Notes: generated by a model from the letters alone, not told the origin. 52,891 nt of DNA from Ardenticatenaceae bacterium (GCA_030065875.1 JASJCR010000035.1:1-52891), one strand, 5' to 3'; counted from the first letter of the stretch, positions 43,003 to 51,920 are shown. Made by a program: numbers and translations.

Positions 43003-44145
43003 TCAAATGGCGGCAATTGGCAGGCAAACCGAAAAAACGCTCCCCTGATTTACGCCGGGGCTGCTCACCTCCAGACGGCCGTGATGGGCTTCAACAATCG
43101 CCTTTGAAATAGCCAACCCCAATCCAGCTCCGCCGCTATCCCGTCGTCGGCCGTCATTTGTGCGATAAAAACGCTCAAATACGTTGGGCAGCAACTGAGG
43201 CTCAATCCCCTCCCCATTATCAGCCACGACAATCTGAATGTCTTCCCCAGACCGTTCGAGGCGGATCGCTATTTCCCCCTTTTCAGGGGTATGGCGCAGA
43301 GCATTGGCCAGGAGATTGTGCAGCACTTGACGAATTCGATCCCCATCGGCCGTCACCAGCGGCAGATTTTCGGCCAAATCGTGCTTTAAGGAAATCTGTT
43401 TTTCTTCGACGGCTGGTAAAAAGAACGCCACCGCCTCGGAGACCAAATGCGCAAGATCAACCTGTGTCATCTGAAACGGCAGCTGTCCGGCTTCCGCCTG
43501 GGCCAGCTGTCGCAAATCGCGAACCAGGCGAATAAGGTGCTTGTTTTGCTCGTAGAGGGTTCCGATTTCGTCCTTGTTCAATTCGTAGACCCCTTCTAAT
43601 ATCGCCCGCAGATTTCCCTGTAATACCGTCAGCGGCGTCAGCAGCTCGTGTGAGACGTCGGCCATCATATTGCGTCTCATCTCTTCAGAACGGGCCAGCT
43701 CGGCCGTCATGAGATTAAAATTTTCGGCCAAATCTTGAATCTCCTGCGCTCCCCGGACCTCCACCCGATACGTTAAGTCGCGCGAACCCACCGCCTTGGT
43801 CCCCGCAACCAACCGTTCAATTGGCAAGGTCAAACCTCGCCCCAGGATCAACCCCCCAATCGTGCCCACGATCAGCGTGGTAATGGTCAGGTATTGAAAG
43901 TCATTCAGAAATTCTTTTTGAGTCTCTGAGCTCAAAGTTTGGGTCAATTCGTCAATCTGCTGGGGCGATAAGTTTAACTCGTATTGCTGATCGATCGCTA
44001 ACATCTCGTCTCTCACTTCAAGAAAGATTTCTTGCGGATCAATCAAAAAAACAAGTGACGCCGGCAAAACAGAGACGACAAATAAGGTGACCACAATCGA
44101 AAGGCCAAAGCGCACCCATAAACGATTAAAAGTGCGTTTAATCAT
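43003..44145 (-). CDS. sensor histidine kinase
   Basis: The 380-residue kinase has two membrane helices (residues ~14-35 and ~86-104) enclosing a short extracytoplasmic sensor of about 50 residues. A HAMP domain (~104-156), the dimerisation/phosphoacceptor motif SHELLTPL (His166), an N-box LHNLLANALRHTP and G-boxes VADNGEGI and GGAGLGLAISKAI follow; all are intact. It overlaps the upstream response regulator gene by four bases (ATGA), so it is their partner. The small sensor loop suggests envelope-stress or antimicrobial-peptide sensing, as in BaeS-like kinases. The signal itself is unknown. Confidence 0.92.
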   Translation of the reverse strand: MIKRTFNRLWVRFGLSIVVTLFVVSVLPASLVFLIDPQEIFLEVRDEMLAIDQQYELNLSPQQIDELTQTLSSETQKEFLNDFQYLTITTLIVGTIGGLILGRGLTLPIERLVAGTKAVGSRDLTYRVEVRGAQEIQDLAENFNLMTAELARSEEMRRNMMADVSHELLTPLTVLQGNLRAILEGVYELNKDEIGTLYEQNKHLIRLVRDLRQLAQAEAGQLPFQMTQVDLAHLVSEAVAFFLPAVEEKQISLKHDLAENLPLVTADGDRIRQVLHNLLANALRHTPEKGEIAIRLERSGEDIQIVVADNGEGIEPQLLPNVFERFYRTNDGRRRDSGGAGLGLAISKAIVEAHHGRLEVSSPGVNQGSVFSVCLPIAAI

Positions 44146-44855
44146 CTCCTTTCTCCTACCAGTCGATAACCGATTCGATGAACGGTTAAAATATATGTCG
44201 GTTGTTTTGGATCAACCTCGATCTTTTGCCTCAAATTCTTTATATGGGTATCCAATGTGCGGCTCATCCCCTCATACGAATAGCCGAGCGCACGATCCAG
44301 CAGTTCCTCCCGATCAAACGTGGTATTGGGATGGGACATAAAGGTGTGCATCAATTCAAATTCCGTGGGGGTCAATTCAACGGGAAGACCATCAACCCTC
44401 AATTCTCGCTGCTCGATATCCAGGGTCAGACCATCCACGCGTAAAATTTTCCCGCGGGCCGGTGTGGCCATTTGCACTCGGCGCAGAAGAGCCCGCACCC
44501 GAGCCACCACCTCCCGAGCGTTAAACGGCTTGGGAATATAATCGTCTGCCCCTAACTCCAGCCCAATGATTTTGTCGCTGTCGTCGATACGGGCGGTCAG
44601 CATAATAATGGGCAGGGTGTTTAACCGGCTGTCGGATCGTATAAAGCGGGTGATATCCCAGCCATCTTTGTCGGGCAATCCCAAATCGAGGATGAGTAAG
44701 TCAAGTTCTTCCCGGCGCAGGGCGTGTTCGGCCGTTGCCCCATCGTGGGCGACCAGCACCCCAAAACCCGCCTGTTCCAAATACTCTCGAACCAGTCGGG
44801 CGATCTCCCGGTCGTCATCTACGACCAAAATGCGCTGTTTTTGTTTTGTGTCCAT
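44142..44855 (-). CDS. OmpR/PhoB-family response regulator
   Basis: The 237-residue protein has a receiver domain with the acidic pocket D14-D15, phosphoacceptor Asp57 (LLILDLGLPDKDG), the Thr in IIMLTAR and the Lys in DDYIPKPF. A C-terminal winged helix (residues ~140-235) has ELTPTEFELMHTFM and SRTLDTHIKNLRQKIE. It is co-transcribed with the kinase gene. A likely operator for it, three 11-bp-spaced TCTGAAG-like heptamers, occurs upstream of the DUF418 gene and of the efflux operon. Confidence 0.93.
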   Translation of the reverse strand: MDTKQKQRILVVDDDREIARLVREYLEQAGFGVLVAHDGATAEHALRREELDLLILDLGLPDKDGWDITRFIRSDSRLNTLPIIMLTARIDDSDKIIGLELGADDYIPKPFNAREVVARVRALLRRVQMATPARGKILRVDGLTLDIEQRELRVDGLPVELTPTEFELMHTFMSHPNTTFDREELLDRALGYSYEGMSRTLDTHIKNLRQKIEVDPKQPTYILTVHRIGYRLVGERR

Positions 44856-44880
44856 GGTCTTTTCGAATCAGCGAAGTGTT

Positions 44881-44985
44881 TCTAAGTGAATTTCAAAAAT
44901 TTACTGTCCGCAGAGCTCCGCAGGAGCTAGAGAGAAATCTGTGATAATCCCTGTTAATCTGCGGCTGATTTTTTAATCGCAAATC
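44881..44985. repeat. dispersed palindromic repeat, copy R6 (right end unclear)
   Basis: TCTAAGTGAATTTCAAAAAT matches the terminal repeat, followed by TCCGCAGAG, GAAATCTGTGATAATCC and TTAATCTGCGGCTGA. The right terminal repeat is hard to recognise. It lies 25 bases upstream of the response-regulator start, inside its probable promoter or leader. Confidence 0.6.
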
Positions 44986-45079
44986 GCTCAAGCAAGCGGT
45001 CAAAGGAAAATGTAGGCGCGATTTCCCAGTCGCGCCCACATCATCCGCGGTCAAATATCAAGTGTACCACTTTCGGCTG

Positions 45080-46321
45080 CTAAACTCGTTCCAACACGGC
45101 CACCTTTTTCATTATGGGCTGCCAGCGGCGATGGCTCAACAGACGCCATACCCACTCAAGCGGACCATATTGGAAGCGCTCCAACCACCAGCCGGAGAAC
45201 CAAATTTGCCCCGCCCAAATGAGCACGATCACCATCAGCTGCTGCACCCGGTCAAACGAGCCAAATAAGCCCAGTCCAAACCCGTAGAAGATAAAGGTGC
45301 CGATGATCGACTGGCCGATGTAGTTTGTCAACGCCATCCGGCCGACGGCCGCCAAACGATTGCGCAGCCTGGTGAAGTTGTCTGACCGGCTCCACAACAT
45401 GATCACGGCGATATACCCACCGGCTACAAACGGGGTGGCCATGTGATTGGGGATCCGGCCGAGAAACAGGGAATATAATGGGTTCCAATCGTGAATGGTA
45501 TATTGAAAGAGGCTGATCAACCCGAGAGGCAGCCCGACACCAAAGCCGATTTGCGCCATCCTCTGATAAAATTCGTCGCTCCGTTTACCGGTCAAAATGC
45601 CCCACGTGAACAAAGCCATACCAATCAGCATCATACCAAACGCCCGGCTGAAAAACTCGACGACAAGGCTCAATTCCAGCAGCCCCTGACCATCGGTGTA
45701 AGGCACGACCGGAGCAGACGCCAGACGATGAGCAAGCTGGGCGCCGTATGGACCGCGAAAAGTCTGTAGTTCGGCCGCGATCGCTTCCTCTGAAGGCTGC
45801 CAATACCCTTCGATGTATTGGTAATCGGCCGCAGTCAGGTCGGGCAGCAAGGCATCAATTCCGATGTTGACCACCGATGGTAAAAAGAAAATTGATAGCC
45901 CCAGGATAAGCTGCCACTGCGGAGACACCTTGCGCAGCCAGTACAGCACAAACGAACAAAGGGCGTAAATTACCAGGATATCCCCATCCCAAATTAATAT
46001 GGCGTGGATCAAGCCGATCATCAGGAGCCAGAAATTCCGCAAGTAGTGAAAACTAAACGGCGATTTTCCTTTCTTCTCGAGGTTGTTGGTGACCAGCATG
46101 ACCGAAGCCCCAAACAACATTGAAAAGAGGGCCATCATCTTCTGATCCGCAAAAATGTGGCTCAGATTAAATACCAGTCGATTCCAAATATCATCACCGC
46201 CATAAGCCGTTGGATTAAAATAAGCGATGGTCGGCATCGCGTAGGAGGCCATATTCATCAATAATATGCCGAGCAGGGCAAAACCGCGCAGGACATCTAT
46301 AGCAACAATTCTTTTCTTCAT
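45080..46321 (-). CDS. DUF418-family (YeiB-like) membrane protein
   Basis: I place the start at 46321 (MKKRIVAIDVLRGFALLGIL), with AGGA seven bases upstream; a GTG four codons earlier is less likely. The 413-residue protein has about nine or ten membrane helices and the family layout: the N-terminal RGFALLGILLMN motif, a central YTDGQGL loop, and the C-terminal DUF418 part with GRMALTNYIGQSIIGTFIF and GPLEWVWR. Function in the family is unknown, though some members are tied to acyl transfer or envelope chemistry. The promoter carries the same 11-bp repeat array as the efflux operon. Confidence 0.85.
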   Translation of the reverse strand: MKKRIVAIDVLRGFALLGILLMNMASYAMPTIAYFNPTAYGGDDIWNRLVFNLSHIFADQKMMALFSMLFGASVMLVTNNLEKKGKSPFSFHYLRNFWLLMIGLIHAILIWDGDILVIYALCSFVLYWLRKVSPQWQLILGLSIFFLPSVVNIGIDALLPDLTAADYQYIEGYWQPSEEAIAAELQTFRGPYGAQLAHRLASAPVVPYTDGQGLLELSLVVEFFSRAFGMMLIGMALFTWGILTGKRSDEFYQRMAQIGFGVGLPLGLISLFQYTIHDWNPLYSLFLGRIPNHMATPFVAGGYIAVIMLWSRSDNFTRLRNRLAAVGRMALTNYIGQSIIGTFIFYGFGLGLFGSFDRVQQLMVIVLIWAGQIWFSGWWLERFQYGPLEWVWRLLSHRRWQPIMKKVAVLERV

Positions 46322-46402
46322 GATTTTCCTCACTCGGTCACAAACAGGTGACTCGATTTTAATGGGGCCAATTAGCCCGTTGATTTAATCGTAGAACGCA
46401 GA

Positions 46403-46440
46403 TCTGAAGAAGATGTGAAGGAGTTGCAAAGGGGATCTGA
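46403..46440. promoter_or_regulatory. candidate response-regulator operator, three 11-bp heptamers (DUF418 gene)
   Basis: TCTGAAG (46403), TGTGAAG (46414) and TGCAAAG (46425) start exactly 11 bases apart, followed by TCTGA at 46436. Tandem 11-bp direct repeats are the classic binding pattern of OmpR/PhoB-type regulators. The array lies about 80-120 bases upstream of the DUF418 start. The same array occurs upstream of the efflux operon at 51572. Confidence 0.55.
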
Positions 46441-46486
46441 TTAGCTCACCATTTCCCCCTCCCGATATGGGTCTGTGGCCTTCTTG

Positions 46487-46517
46487 GAGTGGACCAATCT
46501 TGGAGATTAGTCCACTC
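46487..46517 (-). terminator. hairpin after the efflux operon
   Basis: GAGTGGACCAATCT pairs with AGATTAGTCCACTC (13 of 14) around a three-base loop, 15 bases after the permease stop at 46532. No strong U-tract follows on the minus strand, so it may act as a stabilising 3' stem rather than a full terminator. Confidence 0.5.
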
Positions 46518-46531
46518 TACATTTTGTGGAT

Positions 46532-47755
46532 CTACTCATACCGCAGGGCTTCAATCGGCCGCAGGCTGGCCGCCCGCCAGGCGGGGTAAATCCCAAAAAC
46601 AAGCCCTACCGCGGCCGCAAAACCGGTGGCCATCAACACCGTGCTCGCCTGCAAAATCGGGTCTAATTCCTGGTTGATCTGACCGGCAACCGTTGATATG
46701 CCCCAGCCGAGAACAACCCCCAGAACACCACCAAGCAAGCTCAATAAAAGCGATTCAATTAAAAATTGACTCAAAATATCCCGCCGCAGCGCCCCTAACG
46801 CTTTGCGGATACCGATCTCTCGGGTCCGTTCCGTAACGCTGACGAGCATGATATTCATGATGCCGATCCCCCCAACAACCAGAGAGATTCCGGCAATCGC
46901 CCCCAGAAAGATCTGCAGGGTACGGGTAATTTGCTTGAAGCTGTCCAGCATATCCTGCTGGCTCAGCAGCCGGAAGTCATCCGCTTTGCCGTTGGTAATA
47001 TTGTGCCGCTCGCGCAAAATGTTGGTGATCTGAACCACCGCCGCGTTTGTTAATTCTTCATTGGTCGCCTGCAGGGTAATCGTGGTAATCGCCAGATCTC
47101 CAGAGCGGGTCCGCTCGGTAAACAACCGGCCGTGGGCCGTGGTCAACGGCACAAACACCTGCCCGTTGATTTCCGACTGGGATACCCCCTGTTTGGCCAA
47201 CACCCCAATTACCTCATAAGTCGTGTCGCCAAGGCGCACCTGCTGGCCCAAGGGTGACTGGTCCTCAAATAAATGGGTAGCGATCTCGGAACCCAAGACC
47301 ATCACCCGCGCCCTGAGGGCCAGGTCGTTTGGAGTAAACACCCCACCGGACAGCCCTTTTGTTAAATTTTTAATGGCAAAAAAGTTGTCGGTAACCCCCA
47401 CCACGGGGGATGATTTGTTTCGGCGGCCAAACTGCACCCGCTCCTGCAAATCAATCTGAGCCGCAACCGCCTTCACGGCCGGGGCGTTCTGCGGATCGGC
47501 CAGGGCAGCCACATCGCCCATGCTTAAAAGCTGATAATCAGAAGAGTCCTCTTCGATGTGAGGCCACACCACAATTAAATTGGTGCCCAGCGACTGAATC
47601 TCGCTGCTAACGCTGCCGGACACCCCATTGCCGATCGACAGCAGAGAAATCACGGCCGCAACCCCAATAATGACCCCCAACATCGTGAGGGCGGAACGCA
47701 GCTTGTTCGCTTTTAAGCTGTCCAAAGCAGAGAAGAAGCTTTCGTTAATGTTCAT
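46532..47755 (-). CDS. MacB/FtsX-type ABC transporter permease
   Basis: The 407-residue permease has the MacB-like layout. A first membrane helix (ALTMLGVIIGVAAVISLLSIG) is followed by a large extracytoplasmic MacB_PCD domain (residues ~45-270) and three C-terminal helices with the FtsX motif TREIGIRKALGALRRDILSQF. The end PAWRAASLRPIEALRYE is typical. It overlaps the ATPase gene by four bases and forms a mechanotransmission-type efflux complex with it and the two adaptors encoded upstream. Confidence 0.92.
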   Translation of the reverse strand: MNINESFFSALDSLKANKLRSALTMLGVIIGVAAVISLLSIGNGVSGSVSSEIQSLGTNLIVVWPHIEEDSSDYQLLSMGDVAALADPQNAPAVKAVAAQIDLQERVQFGRRNKSSPVVGVTDNFFAIKNLTKGLSGGVFTPNDLALRARVMVLGSEIATHLFEDQSPLGQQVRLGDTTYEVIGVLAKQGVSQSEINGQVFVPLTTAHGRLFTERTRSGDLAITTITLQATNEELTNAAVVQITNILRERHNITNGKADDFRLLSQQDMLDSFKQITRTLQIFLGAIAGISLVVGGIGIMNIMLVSVTERTREIGIRKALGALRRDILSQFLIESLLLSLLGGVLGVVLGWGISTVAGQINQELDPILQASTVLMATGFAAAVGLVFGIYPAWRAASLRPIEALRYE

Positions 47756-48441
47756 GATCTAATTTCCCTATGCCGCTTATCGTCGATAACGCGGCCGTCC
47801 TTTAACCTGATAATGCGCTGAGCGCGTTCACCCACTTCCTGATCGTGAGTGACCATGATGATGGTAATCCCCTGTTGCGAGAGGTCATCAAACAATGACA
47901 TGATCTCCTGGCCGGAGGCAGAATCGAGGGCGCCGGTGGGCTCATCAGCCAAAATAATGGAGGGTTCGGTGACCAGCGCCCGAGCGATGGCCACCCGCTG
48001 CTGCTGGCCACCGGACAGTTCATCCGGCCGGTGATCGATCCGATCACCCAGACCAACAGCGCTCAATTTCTCCTGAGCACGCTGCACTCGCGTGTTGCGG
48101 TCAACCCCGCCATACATCAACGGCAGGGCCACCTGCTTGATGGCCGCCGTGCGGGCCAACAGGTTAAACTGCTGGAAGACAAACCCGATGCGCTGATTTC
48201 TTATTTTCGCCTGCTCGTCATCATCCATATCGCTGACGTCGATGTTGTCCAGTAAATATCGCCCCTCGGTGGGGGTATCCAGGCAGCCAATGACGTTCAT
48301 CAAGGTGCTTTTTCCGGACCCGGATGCACCCATAATCGCTACATACTCCCCCTGTTCGATTTGTAAATTGATGCCTCGCAAGGCATGAACCGTCTGGGTA
48401 CCCATCTGGTAAATTTTGCTAATCTCATGTAAGGCGATCAT
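47752..48441 (-). CDS. MacB/LolD-type ABC transporter ATP-binding protein
   Basis: I place the start at 48441, one base after the adaptor stop and behind GGGAGGAAT; an upstream open stretch is only a shadow. The 229-residue ATPase has Walker [10 protein letters not shown] (38-46), Q-loop FQQFNLL, signature LSGGQQQR, Walker B IILADEP, D-loop and the switch His in MVTHDQE, all intact. It powers the MacB-like permease encoded next. Confidence 0.93.
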   Translation of the reverse strand: MIALHEISKIYQMGTQTVHALRGINLQIEQGEYVAIMGASGSGKSTLMNVIGCLDTPTEGRYLLDNIDVSDMDDDEQAKIRNQRIGFVFQQFNLLARTAAIKQVALPLMYGGVDRNTRVQRAQEKLSAVGLGDRIDHRPDELSGGQQQRVAIARALVTEPSIILADEPTGALDSASGQEIMSLFDDLSQQGITIIMVTHDQEVGERAQRIIRLKDGRVIDDKRHREIRS

Positions 48442-48442
48442 C

Positions 48443-50071
48443 TTATTCCTCCCAAATGTTTGCGGCCGGCGGCGGCGCAGCGATAATGCGCACCGCATCC
48501 CCTTCCTGTAAACCGTCTAAAATTTCACTAAATTGACCGCTGCGTACCCCGATTGTGACCGGCACCTCGGTGACCGTTTCCCCATCAGGGCCGCCTTCAA
48601 TCAAATTCACAAACGATTCTCCCGTTTCAAAGTTGGTGGTAATCGCTCGATTGGCCAGCAGCAGCACGTCGCGACGCTCGGCGGTAATCAAATCGGCGTT
48701 GCCGGTCATCCCCAGCCGCAAGGGCAAGGCTGTTTCCTCAAGCTGTAACTGCACTCGATACACCACGGCATTACTGCTGCCCTGAGACTGGTTCACCGGC
48801 GCGATGACGGTGACGGTGCCCTGCAGGAGCTGATCCGGCCATGCCTCAAGGTGTACTTGGGCGGTTTGCCCCACGGCCACATGTCGAAGATCGATCTCGT
48901 TGACGTTAAGCGCTAATACCAGGCTGTCCCGATCAACCAGCGTCACGGCCGGACCGGCCGCCTGCTCGCCAACACGGACATGAACGGCTGTAATCACACC
49001 GGAATACGGGGCGGTCAGCGAAGCCTGGGCCAGGTTATGTTCAGCCTGGGCCAGGTCCAGTCGGGCCTGCTCGAGCTGGGCGACAGCAATTGCCACCTGC
49101 TCCGGTTTAGGGCCATCCTGCAAATCAATCAGGTTCGCCCTTGCCTGGGCCAGTGAAGCTTCCGCAGCCGCAATTTCAGCCTGGGATGCTCCGGCCAGGA
49201 GCAAATCGTGCTGAGCCTGGGCCACATCTCGCCGGGCGGCCGCCACCGAAACCTGAACCTGAGCCACGGTGATGGCCTGGGGATTCCCCTCGCTCAAGTT
49301 GTTTAAGACCGCCTGTGCCTGGTCTAAATTGGCCTGAGCTTCGGCCGCCTGCCAGTAAATCGACTCGCCACCTTCCTGACTGCGATCAAAGGTGCAGTTG
49401 TGGGTGCCACTGTCGTTTGGTGTACATTTAGAAAGGTGTAGATACACATCGTGGGCTGAATCAAACGCCCGCTGGGCCGCATCGACTTCGAGTTGAGCAG
49501 CCTGCACGTCGGCCGGGGTGGCCCCATTTTGAACGGCGTTCAGGCGGTTGACGGCCGCCCACACATCCGCTTCCGCTGCCCGGAGATTGGCTTCCGAAAC
49601 AGCGATATCCTCTGATGTGGGGCCGCTGACCAATTTTTCCAGACGGGATTGAGCGGCCGCAACGTCCTCTTCGGCCGCGGCAAGTTCGGCCGCGGTCGGC
49701 GGCTTTTGCAAATCAGCCAGGGCGGCCGTGAGTGAAAGCACGTTTTGCGCCGCCTGGTCAACCGCTCGACCTAACTCCGAGCTGTTTAGCTGGACCACCG
49801 TCTCACCGGCGTTGACCCAATCCCCTACGCTCACCGGCACGTCGATGACTTCGCCGCCATTGTCTAGAGCCAATTCACTTAAACGGTCGGCCGTTAATTT
49901 GCCGGTTGCCCCGGTCGATGCGGACAGATCGCCGCGAAAAACGGTGACTATTTCATCGCTGGTCACCCCATCTGCTGTTGAAGAAGCCGGCTGACAGCCG
50001 ATGCTCAGCAGCAGCAAAGCGCTTAAAACAAAGGTCACTGCGCTCATGCGCAAGGTTTTTAAATTTTTCAT
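48443..50071 (-). CDS. periplasmic-adaptor-like (HlyD/MacA) lipoprotein, second adaptor
   Basis: The start at 50071 follows GGAGATAAG; a longer frame to 50110 overlaps the previous gene and is less likely. The 542-residue protein has a signal sequence with a lipobox-like LLSIGC (Cys near residue 26), a split biotinyl/lipoyl domain (VIDVPVSVGDWVNAGETVVQLN, and LTAPYSGVITAVHVRVGEQ after the coil), a very long Ala/Gln/Glu coiled-coil hairpin (residues ~95-345) and a beta-barrel/membrane-proximal end. A loop with two Cys (CTPNDSGTHNC) interrupts the coil. It should link the ABC permease to substrate export across the cell wall. Confidence 0.88.
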   Translation of the reverse strand: MKNLKTLRMSAVTFVLSALLLLSIGCQPASSTADGVTSDEIVTVFRGDLSASTGATGKLTADRLSELALDNGGEVIDVPVSVGDWVNAGETVVQLNSSELGRAVDQAAQNVLSLTAALADLQKPPTAAELAAAEEDVAAAQSRLEKLVSGPTSEDIAVSEANLRAAEADVWAAVNRLNAVQNGATPADVQAAQLEVDAAQRAFDSAHDVYLHLSKCTPNDSGTHNCTFDRSQEGGESIYWQAAEAQANLDQAQAVLNNLSEGNPQAITVAQVQVSVAAARRDVAQAQHDLLLAGASQAEIAAAEASLAQARANLIDLQDGPKPEQVAIAVAQLEQARLDLAQAEHNLAQASLTAPYSGVITAVHVRVGEQAAGPAVTLVDRDSLVLALNVNEIDLRHVAVGQTAQVHLEAWPDQLLQGTVTVIAPVNQSQGSSNAVVYRVQLQLEETALPLRLGMTGNADLITAERRDVLLLANRAITTNFETGESFVNLIEGGPDGETVTEVPVTIGVRSGQFSEILDGLQEGDAVRIIAAPPPAANIWEE

Positions 50072-50087
50072 CTTCTTATCTCCAAAA

Positions 50088-51434
50088 CTACTCACCAACA
50101 TTGACTTCACCGACGACGGTCATTCCTACCCGTATCGGGTTTTCACTCTGAGGCAGCGGCAGACGGATTTCATAATTCACCCGGCTGTCTCCATTAATCA
50201 CCCCTGGAGCAAGATTTGAAATGTGGGTTTCCAGCCTTTCTGCCGGCCACGTTTCAGTATGGATGATGGCTGATTGCCCCATCTCAAGCCGGCCGATATC
50301 GATTTCACTCACCCTGAGCACCACTTCAAGCGAATCGGGGTTCATCATTTCGATAACCGGGCCATTGGCCTGATCTCCTTCGGCCACGTGCACGGCCGTG
50401 ACCACCCCGGAAAACGGAGCCCGCAAAATCGCTTTATCTACCGCCTCGCGGGCTGCATCGACTGAGAGCTGCGCCTGAGAAACGGTTGCTTCAGCCATTC
50501 GGAGCTGCTCTGCTGATGCGCCTCGCTCCAGCCGGTCAAGAGCTGATTGAGCCTGAGCCAGCTGCGCCTGGGCATCTTGAATTTGTTCTGGGGACCCACC
50601 CCGCAAATAAACGTCGGCTTCTAACCGCGCCGCCTCTTCCTGAGCGGCCGCGGAAGCCAGCTGCGCCTGCGCTTCCCCCTGGTCGTATTGATCGGGGCCG
50701 CTTAACAATTTGTCCAGCCGCTGCTGGGCGATGGCCACCCGCTCCTCTGCCTGGGTCAAGGCGCGATGCGTCTCTTCATCTTTCCAATCGTTGTTGATTT
50801 GCCGGGCCTGCTCCAACGCCCCCTGGGCGGTGGCCAGCTCCGCTCTGGCAGCAGCGATTTGATCGGCCGTGGTGCTGTTGTTCACCTGCTGGAGGGAGGC
50901 CGCGGCCGCGGCGGTTCCGGCAGTAGACACGCTCAATTCCGCATTTCTCAAGGTGATTTCGGCCGGCCGCGGTCCAGTCTGCAGCTGGGCCAGATGGGCT
51001 TCGGCACTGACAACGGCGGCCGCGGCTGCTTCCAATTCATGGTCGGTTGCCCCTCGCTTTAATTCAGCCAGACGGGCTTCTTCGATAACCAAGGTCTGCT
51101 CGGCTTGTGCCAGCCTGATCTTCTGTTCAGTCAGGTCAACTGCGCCCAATACATTCCCAGCCTGGACGAGATCACCTACCTGTACCGGAACATCCACCAC
51201 GCGGCCAGACACCGGAAAGGCCAGGGTCGCCCGCTGAGCGGCCTGAACGTGGCCGGTGGCGGTCACGGTTGACCGCGAAGTACGTGATTCAACCGGGAGC
51301 GCCTCTTCAGTAATTGCCGCAGATGATGTTTCCTGCGGCCGCAGCATGAAGGCGGTCAGAGAAGTTAGCAGCAAAACAGCGCTAATCATCATTAAAATCG
51401 TTTGTTTTTTGAGCTTGATATTTTTTAATTTCAT
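50088..51434 (-). CDS. HlyD/MacA-type membrane-fusion adaptor, first adaptor
   Basis: The start at 51434 follows GGAG with eight bases spacing. The 448-residue protein has an N-terminal membrane anchor (residues ~12-33), a split lipoyl domain (VVDVPVQVGDLVQAGNVLG, later LRAPFSGVVTAVHVAEGDQ), a long coiled-coil hairpin (~85-310) and a beta-barrel domain. It is a paralogue of the next adaptor, 16 bases downstream; both share the DVPV-x-VGD and APxSGV-x-TAVHV motifs. It is the first gene of the efflux operon and carries the 11-bp operator array in its promoter. Confidence 0.9.
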   Translation of the reverse strand: MKLKNIKLKKQTILMMISAVLLLTSLTAFMLRPQETSSAAITEEALPVESRTSRSTVTATGHVQAAQRATLAFPVSGRVVDVPVQVGDLVQAGNVLGAVDLTEQKIRLAQAEQTLVIEEARLAELKRGATDHELEAAAAAVVSAEAHLAQLQTGPRPAEITLRNAELSVSTAGTAAAAASLQQVNNSTTADQIAAARAELATAQGALEQARQINNDWKDEETHRALTQAEERVAIAQQRLDKLLSGPDQYDQGEAQAQLASAAAQEEAARLEADVYLRGGSPEQIQDAQAQLAQAQSALDRLERGASAEQLRMAEATVSQAQLSVDAAREAVDKAILRAPFSGVVTAVHVAEGDQANGPVIEMMNPDSLEVVLRVSEIDIGRLEMGQSAIIHTETWPAERLETHISNLAPGVINGDSRVNYEIRLPLPQSENPIRVGMTVVGEVNVGE

Positions 51435-51571
51435 CGAGAAACTCCATTTTGTCGGCCTGTCGACTGACTTCACTGCAACGAAGCAGGTATCGCCATCAAA
51501 TGCCTCTTGATCGCGAACCAAGTCAGGCACACAAAGCCGTTCTTCTTATATTTCAAGCTTAGAGAAGAGTT

Positions 51572-51608
51572 CTGAAGGAGTTCTGAAGAAAGTGCAAAGG
51601 GGATCTGA
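51572..51608. promoter_or_regulatory. candidate response-regulator operator, three 11-bp heptamers (efflux operon)
   Basis: TCTGAAG (51572), TCTGAAG (51583) and TGCAAAG (51594) are spaced exactly 11 bases, followed by TCTGA at 51604. The array is in the same orientation relative to its gene as that at 46403. It lies about 138-175 bases upstream of the first adaptor start. The OmpR-type regulator encoded at 44142-44855 is the natural candidate to bind it. Confidence 0.6.
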
Positions 51609-51633
51609 GGGATGGGTTTAACAGCCCCCAAAA

Positions 51634-51660
51634 TGGATTCCCGCTTTCGCGGGAATGACG
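51634..51660. repeat. GTCATTCCCGCG-type palindromic repeat, copy 2
   Basis: TGGATTCCCGCTTTCGCGGG followed by AATGACG is identical in its core to 24534-24560. The hairpin ATTCCCGC-TTTC-GCGGGAAT is perfect. Only a half-element is present here. Confidence 0.7.
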
Positions 51661-51759
51661 TTACGCTATTGGGGTTTGATCGTCAAAAATAAAAATTCAT
51701 CGGCTGCCGCAGAAAATAACTAGAAAGTAAGAAGTAAAAAATTGTTCTGTTATAGAGTA

Positions 51760-51890
51760 TTAAGCAATCAACAAAAAGTTTCACAAAAAAACAGCCGCTG
51801 ATTTCACAGATTGACCCAGATTTTTTTCTTTAATCGGGGAAAATCCGGGCCATCCGCGGCTAAAATTATTTATGAAATACAACACTTGAC
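51760..51890. repeat. dispersed palindromic repeat, copy R7
   Basis: The left end TTAAGCAATCAACAAAAAG and the right end TCAAGTGTTGTATTTCAT (other strand) bracket CAGCCGCTGATTTCACAG, ATTGACCCAGATT, TTTAATCGGGGAAAATCC and CATCCGCGGCTAA. The core is more diverged than R2-R5. It lies 30 bases after the dehydrogenase stop. Confidence 0.65.
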
Positions 51891-51920
51891 GTGATTCAGA
51901 AAACGGGCAACTTTCACTCC

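Larger units (their letters stand above)
51435..51920. other. promoter and repeat-rich gap before the efflux operon
   Basis: This 486-base gap holds the operator array (51572-51608), a GTCATTCCCGCG-type repeat (51634-51660) and repeat R7 (51760-51890). No gene is evident. On the minus strand, TATAAG near 51546-51551 could serve as a -10 box downstream of the array. Confidence 0.5.
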
